Shown here in pieces: positions 58,220 through 64,000 of a DNA stretch of 64,000 nt. Source of the DNA: Bradyrhizobium agreste (GTDB taxonomy: Bacteria; Pseudomonadota; Alphaproteobacteria; Rhizobiales; Xanthobacteraceae); contig NZ_JACCHP010000015.1 of the NCBI RefSeq assembly GCF_016031625.1, positions 69,501-133,500 on the forward strand, read 5' to 3'. The position numbers and the translations under genes were made by a program. The notes beneath the pieces are model-generated. The model ran no database searches, was not told the origin of the DNA, and saw nothing but the letters and a program-made list of their open reading frames with translations. The stretch's first letter is position 1. Every line of letters starts with the position of its first letter.

Positions 58220-58383
58220 GCCCCTCACCCGGATCGCTACGCGATCCGACCTCTCCCCGCAGAAGAGCGGGGAGAGGTAAAGTGCGTCCCGATGGACTCT
58301 TCGCTTGGATTATTGCGGTGAGGAACGCGTCGCTCTCTCACTCCCTCGCCCCGTTCTTACGGGGAGAGGGTGGGGTGAGGGGC
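58220..58383. repeat. two 'CCCTCACCC..GGGGAGAGG' hairpin elements
   Basis: The first (58220-58277) has CCCCTCACCCGGATCGC, then GCGATCCGACCTCTCCCCGC and GCGGGGAGAGG. The second (58339-58383) has CTCCCTCGCCCC and GGGGAGAGGGTGGGGTGAGGGG. A shorter fragment (ACCCTCTCCGTAAGGAGGG) is at 44241. This intergenic repeat class is common in rhizobia. Confidence 0.7.
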
Positions 58384-58417
58384 TGACGCCGCGGGGAAGC
58401 TGGTCGTTTTGGTCAGC

Positions 58418-58879
58418 TCACGCCACCGACGCCTTCACCTTCACCGGATGCACGGCGCGGAACGCGATCGCGATCCTGTTCCAGGCATTGATCGCCCCGA
58501 TCAGCATGGTCAGGTTCACCGTCTCCTCCTCGGAGAACTGCGCACGGACCTGCTCGTAAGTCTCGTCCGGCGCATGCGTCTCGGCGATCAGCGTCACCGC
58601 TTCGGTCCAGGCCAGCGCGGCGCGCTCGCGGTCGGAATAGAGCGGGGATTCGCGCCAGGCGTTGAGCAGGTAGATGCGCTGCTCGGTCTCGCCGCGCTTT
58701 CGCGCGTCCTCGGTGTGCATGTTGATGCAGAAGGCGCAGCCGTTGATCTGCGAGGCCCGGATCTTGACCAGCTCGATCAGCGATTTCTCCAGGCCCGTCG
58801 ACTGGATCTGCTCCTCCAGCGCCAGCAGCGCTTTGATTGTATCGGGCGCGGCCTGGTAGTAGTTCATGCGGGGTTTCAT
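58418..58879 (-). CDS. AhpD/carboxymuconolactone decarboxylase-like peroxidase family protein
   Basis: This 153-aa protein has the CxxC-x3-H motif of AhpD (C48-AF-C51 and H55 in NGCAFCINMHTEDARK). LLIGAINAWNRIAIAFRAVHP closes the helical domain. The family has alkyl hydroperoxide reductase-like activity or serves in efflux-linked oxidative response. It lies 25 bp after the MFS efflux gene and is probably part of the efflux operon. Confidence 0.86.
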   Translation of the reverse strand: MKPRMNYYQAAPDTIKALLALEEQIQSTGLEKSLIELVKIRASQINGCAFCINMHTEDARKRGETEQRIYLLNAWRESPLYSDRERAALAWTEAVTLIAETHAPDETYEQVRAQFSEEETVNLTMLIGAINAWNRIAIAFRAVHPVKVKASVA

Positions 58880-58904
58880 GGGGCTCTCCTTTTCTTGGGT
58901 TAAA

Positions 58905-60515
58905 TTAATGTGCTCCGCCGGCCGAAACGTGGCCGGGCTTCTTCAGAAAGAATACGGCCACGAGGGCAACGATCAGCGCCACGCCGAGCAGGTAGAACGT
59001 GTCGCTGAAGGCGAAGATATAGGCCTGCTTCTGCACGATATGGCCGATCGCCACATAAGCGCGATGCGCGGCGTCCGCACGGTCGAGAACGCCGTGATTG
59101 ACGAAATATTGTGTGAGCTGCTCGAGCCGCGTGCGGGTGGCCTCCTCGAACACGGAGACCGACTGCATCAGCACGTTGGAATGATATTGCTCGCGTTTGG
59201 TCAGCACGGTTTGCAGCAGCGCGATGCCGACCGCGCCGCCGAGATTGCGCATCATGTTGAACAGGCCGGAAGCCGAGCCTGCATTCTCCGCTTCGATGCC
59301 AGCCGTCGCCACCGCCGACAGCGGCGCCATCACCAGCGCCTGGCCGATGGCGCGCACGACATTGGGCCACAGCAGCTGGTCGGCGGCATAGTCGTTGGTC
59401 ATATAGATGTTCATGAAGTTTGATGCTGCGAACAGCACGAAGCCGATGCCGATGATGATCCGGGCATCGAACTTTTGCATCAGGCGCGGCACCAGTGGGA
59501 TCAGCACGAGTTGCGGCAATCCGGTCCAGGCCAGCACCATGCCGATCTGCTCGGCATTGTAGCCCTGGATGCGCGACAGATATTGCGGCAGGATGAACAC
59601 AGAGCCGTAGAGCGCGATGCCGAGCAGGAAGTTCGCGAGCATGCCGAAGCCGAAATTGCGGCGCACGAGCAGCCGCAGATTGAGCAGCGCCTTCTTCACC
59701 GTGAGCTCGATGATCAGGAAGGCGATCAGCGCAATAGCGGCGATGACCGAGAGCTTAACGATGAAGGGCGAACCGAACCAGTCGTCCTTGTTGCCTTCCT
59801 CCAGCACGGTCTGCAGCGCTGACAGCCCGATCGCCATGGTGATGATGCCGGCCCAGTCGCCCTCGCGAAGCAGCGACAGCTTCATGGGCTTCGCCTCGAG
59901 TGCATACCAGAGCATGCCGACCATGATCGCGCCGGGCACCAGGTTGACGTAGAAGATGTATTGCCAGCCGAAATTCTCGGTGAGATAGCCGCCGATAGTC
60001 GGGCCGATCGCCGGCGCAAACGTCGCCGACAGCGCGAACATCGCAAGGCCGACCGGCTGCTTGGCGCGCGGCAGCAGCATGATGATCAGCGTGAAGGCCA
60101 TCGGGATCAGCACGCCGCCGGTGAAGCCCTGGATGGCGCGAAGCACGATCATCTGCGACAGATCCTGCGCCAATGCGCAGGCCGCGGACAGAACCAGGAA
60201 CAGGATCGCGTTGGTGAGCAGGTAGATGCGGATCGAGAACACCTGCGCCAGCCAGCCGGACAGCGGAATCACGACGATCTCGGCGATCAGGTAAGAGGTC
60301 GAGATCCAGCCGCCGTCATCAATGCCGGCGCCGATCGCGCCCTGGATGTCGGCGAGCGAGGCGTTGACGATCTGGATGTTCAGCACCGCCATGAACGCGC
60401 CGAGCGTGGCGCCGATCACCGCGATCCAGGTCTTTGTGGACACCGCCGGAGCCGTGGGCGCAGCGGAAGCGGGGAGGCTGGCGGCAGCGTTGACCGTCGG
60501 TTGGAGCGTGCTCAT
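58905..60515 (-). CDS. emrB: EmrB/QacA-type (DHA2) MFS efflux transporter
   Basis: This 536-aa membrane protein has about 14 segments, as expected for DHA2 transporters. N-terminal FMAVLNIQIVNASLADIQGAIGA contains the motif D1 of the family, and GGVLIPMAFTLIIMLLP matches motif C. The ATG at 60515 (MSTLQPTVNA) follows GGAGG, which overlaps the end of the adaptor gene. It would pump hydrophobic compounds through the adaptor to the outer membrane. Confidence 0.88.
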   Translation of the reverse strand: MSTLQPTVNAAASLPASAAPTAPAVSTKTWIAVIGATLGAFMAVLNIQIVNASLADIQGAIGAGIDDGGWISTSYLIAEIVVIPLSGWLAQVFSIRIYLLTNAILFLVLSAACALAQDLSQMIVLRAIQGFTGGVLIPMAFTLIIMLLPRAKQPVGLAMFALSATFAPAIGPTIGGYLTENFGWQYIFYVNLVPGAIMVGMLWYALEAKPMKLSLLREGDWAGIITMAIGLSALQTVLEEGNKDDWFGSPFIVKLSVIAAIALIAFLIIELTVKKALLNLRLLVRRNFGFGMLANFLLGIALYGSVFILPQYLSRIQGYNAEQIGMVLAWTGLPQLVLIPLVPRLMQKFDARIIIGIGFVLFAASNFMNIYMTNDYAADQLLWPNVVRAIGQALVMAPLSAVATAGIEAENAGSASGLFNMMRNLGGAVGIALLQTVLTKREQYHSNVLMQSVSVFEEATRTRLEQLTQYFVNHGVLDRADAAHRAYVAIGHIVQKQAYIFAFSDTFYLLGVALIVALVAVFFLKKPGHVSAGGAH

Positions 60516-60519
60516 GGCT

Positions 60520-61701
60520 TCAACCTCCATTCGCGCGGGAGGTATTGTGGGCGAGGCGCCTCGCCGTCTCGCGCTCGGCCAGCACCGTCTGTTTGGTGTC
60601 GATGGTCGGCACCGCCGACATGCCGGGGCGCAGCAGGCCGGTGAGGTTGTAATCGTCGAGCACGATCTTCACCGGAACGCGCTGCACGATCTTGGTGAAG
60701 TTGCCAGTGGCGTTGTCGGGTGGCAGCAGTGCGAATTCGAGCCCGCTCGCCGGCGACAGGCTGTCGACATGGCCGCGCAGGGTGGTGTTGCGGAAGCTGT
60801 CGACGTGCAGCTCGACCGGCTGGCCCGGCCGCACATGCGTGAGCTGGGTCTCCTTGAAATTGGCGATGACATAGACCGCGTCGAGCGGCACCACCGCCAT
60901 CAATTGCGTGCCGGCTTGCACGTACTGGCCGACGCGCAAGCTGCGGGCGCCGACCGTGCCGTCCACGGGAGCTGTGATCTCCGTATAGGACAGGTTCAGC
61001 GCCGCCTGCTGCGCGACCGCGCGGGCGCGTTCGAGCTGGGCGGCGGCCTGGGCGCGCTGGGTGGTGAGCACGTCGACCTTGCGCTGCGCGGCGAGGAGGC
61101 CGGACTTGGCATGCTGCAATTGCGCGCTGCTGGCGCGCAGCGCCGCATCGGTCTGCTGCGCGCGCTGGATCGTGCCGGAGCCCGACTTCATGAGGTCGTC
61201 GTAGCGGGCGCGCTCCTCCTGCGCGAATTTCAGATTGGCCTCCGCAGCAGCGACATCGGCGGTGCTCTGCGCGATGATCGGCTGCTGCAGTTCGAGCTGG
61301 GCGTCGATGTTGCGGACCGAGGCTTCGCCGGCAGCGACGTCGGCTTTCGCCTGGTCGAGCGCCGCCTTGAAATCGCGGTCGTCGATCTCAGCCAGCAGCT
61401 GGCCCGCCCGAACCTTCTCATTGTCGCCGACCAGCACCTTGGCGATGTAGCCGGAGACCTTCGGCGCGACGATCGTGGAGTCCGCCTTCACATAGGCGTC
61501 GTCGGTGGATTCGAGGTAGCGGCCGTTGGTCCAGTAATCGTGTCCGTAGTAGGCCATGGTTGCCGTGCCTGCGAGGAGGGCGAGCACCAAGGCCGCGCGC
61601 CGGACCCTGTTCGGAGCCGGGACAGTGGGCGGCGCCTTGGCGTAATCGCGCGTGATTTCAGTTGCTTGCTGGAAGGTCTCGGTGCGGGGCATTTCGGACA
61701 T
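60520..61701 (-). CDS. emrA: HlyD/EmrA family membrane fusion protein
   Basis: This 393-aa adaptor has one membrane segment (about 35-52), a beta-barrel/lipoyl region (STDDAYVKADSTIVAPKVSGYIAKVLVGDNEKVRAGQLLAEID) and a long coiled coil (about 115-215). The second lipoyl half is ITAPVDGTVGARSLRVGQYVQAG. The start MSEMPRTETFQ at 61701 is the usual type; a longer frame opens at 61809. It forms an operon with the MFS gene (4-bp gap). Confidence 0.88.
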   Translation of the reverse strand: MSEMPRTETFQQATEITRDYAKAPPTVPAPNRVRRAALVLALLAGTATMAYYGHDYWTNGRYLESTDDAYVKADSTIVAPKVSGYIAKVLVGDNEKVRAGQLLAEIDDRDFKAALDQAKADVAAGEASVRNIDAQLELQQPIIAQSTADVAAAEANLKFAQEERARYDDLMKSGSGTIQRAQQTDAALRASSAQLQHAKSGLLAAQRKVDVLTTQRAQAAAQLERARAVAQQAALNLSYTEITAPVDGTVGARSLRVGQYVQAGTQLMAVVPLDAVYVIANFKETQLTHVRPGQPVELHVDSFRNTTLRGHVDSLSPASGLEFALLPPDNATGNFTKIVQRVPVKIVLDDYNLTGLLRPGMSAVPTIDTKQTVLAERETARRLAHNTSRANGG

Positions 61702-61750
61702 TGCGGTCTCCTGTCGGCTCGCTGAGACAATCGGTCTTGCTGGCCCGGAT

Positions 61751-61798
61751 GATAATCGGCTAAATCCTGGAAGGATTATCCATTGGGAATGGATAATC
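61751..61798. promoter_or_regulatory. LysR operator palindrome between the efflux operon and LysR gene
   Basis: GATTATCCATT-GGG-AATGGATAATC (61774-61798) has perfect 11-bp arms, and a further half site GATAATC lies at 61751-61757. It is in the gap between the divergent EmrA start (61701) and LysR start (61916), where LysR regulators bind. Confidence 0.75.
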
Positions 61799-61915
61799 TG
61801 AGCGGTCACCCTGGTTCGTGATGTCTACCGGTCAGGGCGCGCGACTGCGCCAGCGCGATTGCCGTTTCTGTCGCGCGATTGCTGCCGAGGCGCACATCCC
61901 AGTGCAAGGAAAGCC

Positions 61916-62827
61916 ATGGATCGATTGACCAGCCTCGAAGTGTTCAGCCGAGTGGTCGAGACCGGCGGCTTCTCCGCAGCAGCCCGCAAGCTCAACATGT
62001 CGACCACCATGGTGAGCAATCACGTGCAGGCGTTGGAAGACCGGCTCGGGGTGCGGCTGCTTCACCGCACCACGCGCAAGGTCAATCTGACCGAGATCGG
62101 CAAGGCCTACTACGACCGCTGCGTCCAGATTCTCGCCGACATCGAACAGGCCGACGACATCGCGAGCGAATTGCAGTCGGTGCCGCGCGGCACGCTGCGC
62201 ATTCACGTCGCCACGCACATGGTGCCGTTCGTCGCGCCGATTGCGGCGAAACTGCTGTCGACCTATCCGGAGCTCAAGATCGATCTGCGCATGGGCGAGG
62301 CCGAGGTCGACCTCATCGAGGAAGGCTACGACGTGGCCCTGCGCATGACACAGCCGCGGGATTCCAGCCTGATCGTGCGCAGCCTTGCCACCTGGCGTCA
62401 CGTGCTGTGCTGCTCCCACGGTTACATCGAGAAGCACGGCCGGGTGCAGAAGCTCGACGAGCTCACCGGGCACAATTGTGGTCGGCACTTGAACTATCCC
62501 TTTGGCGACGAATGGCAGTTCCTCGATCGCAAGGGCACGCCGGCCTCGGTGCGCGTCTCCGGCAGCTTCGTCACCAATAGCGGGGAAGCGCTGCGCAAGG
62601 TCGCGCTGGAGGGCGCCGCCATCTGCCTGATGGCGGGGTTCCTCATTCAGGATGATCTCGAAGCCGGCCGCCTCGTGCGCCTGTTGCCGGAATATCGGAC
62701 CGTCGAGCTCTCCATGAACGCGGTCTATCCGCATCGGCATCATCTGTCGGCGAAGGTGAGGACCTTCATCGACCTGCTCGTGCACCACAGCGCCGAGCAG
62801 CAGAAGCTGATCAACCCGTATTCATGA
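61916..62827 (+). CDS. LysR family transcriptional regulator
   Basis: This 303-aa protein has the LysR HTH (MDRLTSLEVFSRVVETGGFSAAARKLNMSTTMVSNHVQALEDRLGVRLLHRTTRKV) at residues 1-60, then a type II periplasmic-binding-like effector domain (LRIHVATHMVPFVAP..). It probably controls the divergent emrAB-type operon and itself via the palindrome at 61774-61798. The start at 61916 has AAGGAAAG at a proper distance. The stop is 13 bp from that of the convergent IOR gene. Confidence 0.88.
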   Translation: MDRLTSLEVFSRVVETGGFSAAARKLNMSTTMVSNHVQALEDRLGVRLLHRTTRKVNLTEIGKAYYDRCVQILADIEQADDIASELQSVPRGTLRIHVATHMVPFVAPIAAKLLSTYPELKIDLRMGEAEVDLIEEGYDVALRMTQPRDSSLIVRSLATWRHVLCCSHGYIEKHGRVQKLDELTGHNCGRHLNYPFGDEWQFLDRKGTPASVRVSGSFVTNSGEALRKVALEGAAICLMAGFLIQDDLEAGRLVRLLPEYRTVELSMNAVYPHRHHLSAKVRTFIDLLVHHSAEQQKLINPYS

Positions 62828-62839
62828 ATGGCACCGCAC

Positions 62840-64000
62840 TCAGGCCGCTCGCGCCATTGCCGGCCGGCCGAGCCGCGATTCGACCTCGGCCTTGACCTGC
62901 GCGATCGCAGCCTCCTTCACCGGCCCATAGCCGCGGATGTTCATGGGGGCCTTGGCTACGGCAATGAGATCTGGAAGGCGCGCCGCGTCGAGCTCGCCCA
63001 GTATCCGCTCGATCAGGCCATCATACCAGGCGATCAGTTCACGCTCGGCGCGCCGTTCCGCGGTGTAGCCGAACGGATCAAACGGCGTTCCGCGCAACCC
63101 CTTCAGGCGCGCGAGCATGGCCAGAGGCACCTGGATCCACTGGCCGAGGGCCCGTTTGCGCGGACGCCCCCGTGCATCGCGCCGCGACTTCAGGAACGGC
63201 GGGGCGAGATGGTATCGGATGGTGAAGCCGTCCTCGAATTCGCGCTTCAACTCGTCGAGGAAGCCGCTTCGCATGTGCAGCCGCGCCACCTCGTACTCGT
63301 CCTTGTAGGCCATCAGCTTGAACAGCGCGCGCGCGACCGCCTCGGTCAGCGCCTCGCTGTTCAGGTTCGCTTCGGCATTGCGGACTCTTGTGATCATTGC
63401 GCGGTAGCGCGCCGCGTAGGCTTCGTTTTGATAGTCGGTGAGGAACTCGATGCGCCGGGCAATGATCTCATCGAGCGTCTCGACCTTTGGCGCATCGTTC
63501 GCCTTCGGCAGAAAATCCGGATCGGCCGCGGCGATCCGGCCCCAGGCAAAGGCCTGCTTGTTGCGCTCGACCGCGACGCCGTTGAGCTCGATCGCGCGCA
63601 GCAGCGCGGCAAGCGAAACCGGGACGAGACCGTGCTGCCAGGCAAAGCCCAGCATGATGATGTTGGCGTAGACGGCATCGCCGAGCAGGCGCTCGGCCAG
63701 CGCATTGGCGTTGAGCGTGCCGAGATTGCTCTCGCCGACCACGCGACCGATGGCGCGCAGGCGGGCTGGCGCAGCGAGATCGGCGTCGCGGAAGCGGACC
63801 ACGTCGCCCGTCGGCATTTCCGCGGTGTTGACCGCGGCACGGGTGCTGCGGCGATAGGTGCCCGAGGCCTTTGGCGAGGAGCTGACGACGAGATCGCAGC
63901 CGATCAACGCATCGGCCGCGCCCTGGTCGATGCGGACCTGGTGCAGCGCCTCGGGGCTCGCGGCCAGGCGAATGTAGCTCAGCACAGGCCCGAATTTCTG
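62840..64000 (-). CDS. indolepyruvate:ferredoxin oxidoreductase, C-terminal part (continues beyond window)
   Basis: The 386 visible codons hold the end of the gamma domain (GAADALIGCDLVVSSSPKASGTY; TAEMPTGDVVRFRDADL) and the DUF6537 domain. These are followed by the conserved C-terminus (VPLAMLARLKGLRGTPFDPFGYTAERRAERELI; IRGYGPVKEAAI). This is the C-terminal third of the fused, about 1150-aa enzyme that oxidatively decarboxylates aryl pyruvates to aryl-acetyl-CoA. The frame is open to the window edge, so the start is to the right. Its stop faces the LysR gene. Confidence 0.88.
   Translation of the reverse strand, partial: QKFGPVLSYIRLAASPEALHQVRIDQGAADALIGCDLVVSSSPKASGTYRRSTRAAVNTAEMPTGDVVRFRDADLAAPARLRAIGRVVGESNLGTLNANALAERLLGDAVYANIIMLGFAWQHGLVPVSLAALLRAIELNGVAVERNKQAFAWGRIAAADPDFLPKANDAPKVETLDEIIARRIEFLTDYQNEAYAARYRAMITRVRNAEANLNSEALTEAVARALFKLMAYKDEYEVARLHMRSGFLDELKREFEDGFTIRYHLAPPFLKSRRDARGRPRKRALGQWIQVPLAMLARLKGLRGTPFDPFGYTAERRAERELIAWYDGLIERILGELDAARLPDLIAVAKAPMNIRGYGPVKEAAIAQVKAEVESRLGRPAMARAA

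Noticed and set aside
1..64000. tRNA, rRNA, CRISPR array or insertion sequence
   Set aside because: No cloverleaf with a recognisable acceptor/T-loop, no rRNA-like stretch, no regularly spaced repeat with spacers and no transposase was found by eye. A covariance-model scan could still reveal small RNAs.

Overview
The window is high-GC alphaproteobacterial DNA, most likely from Bradyrhizobium or a close relative. Pointers are the density of small-molecule catabolism genes paired with binding-protein transporters, a cyclic-nucleotide-gated K+ channel of the rhizobial MloK1 type, a fused indolepyruvate:ferredoxin oxidoreductase, and at least six classes of intergenic palindromic repeats. No rRNA, tRNA, CRISPR array or transposase was recognised.

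Region 1 (1 to about 8,766) is a phage-like or satellite-like segment that runs off the left edge. Read on the minus strand it has an SF3/DUF5906 primase-helicase (8507-6936), a block of 7-bp iterons (6685-6941) that looks like a replication origin, a small unknown gene, a 955-aa MmeI-type restriction-modification enzyme carried as cargo, a repeat region, a HTH-bearing unknown, and an HK97 prohead protease/major capsid fusion cut by the window edge. No integrase, portal or terminase is visible. The segment ends at a 36-bp sequence that recurs exactly 5,648 bp to the right, inside the 3' end of an ABC permease gene. This looks like an attachment-site duplication.

Region 2 (8,767-20,259) holds two neighbouring catabolic clusters, each with its own GntR/FCD regulator. 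The first has a fumarylacetoacetate-hydrolase (FAH) family enzyme, an AA_synth protein, a quinone oxidoreductase, a VOC dioxygenase and a Bug/TTT binding protein. The palindrome ATTTTCGAAAAT lies in front of both of its arms. The second is a complete NitT/TauT-type ABC importer divergent from an FAH enzyme and a cyclase-family hydrolase.

Region 3 (20,300-38,800) is mixed: a GlxA-type regulator with a DJ-1/PfpI enzyme, an acyl-CoA synthetase, a MetX-like acyltransferase with a fatty acid desaturase, the K+ channel and a TAXI protein. An MBL-fold gene here has lost its metal-binding core. There are two WYL-regulator/GST modules, one intact (36.9-38.8 kb) and one in which both genes are broken (30.1-31.1 kb).

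Region 4 (38,990-53,834) carries a probable hydroxycinnamate/aromatic acid operon (crotonase, feruloyl-CoA synthase-like ligase, SDR, thioesterase, LivK-type binding protein). It is followed by an aldehyde dehydrogenase, an Old Yellow Enzyme, a benzoylformate-decarboxylase-like ThDP enzyme, a flavin monooxygenase and an M20 peptidase.

Region 5 (53,921-64,000) has a glutamate/aspartate-type ABC importer operon, a D-amino-acid transaminase, an AhpD-like protein, an EmrAB-type efflux pump facing a LysR regulator across a strong palindrome, and the C-terminal part of indolepyruvate:ferredoxin oxidoreductase running off the right edge.
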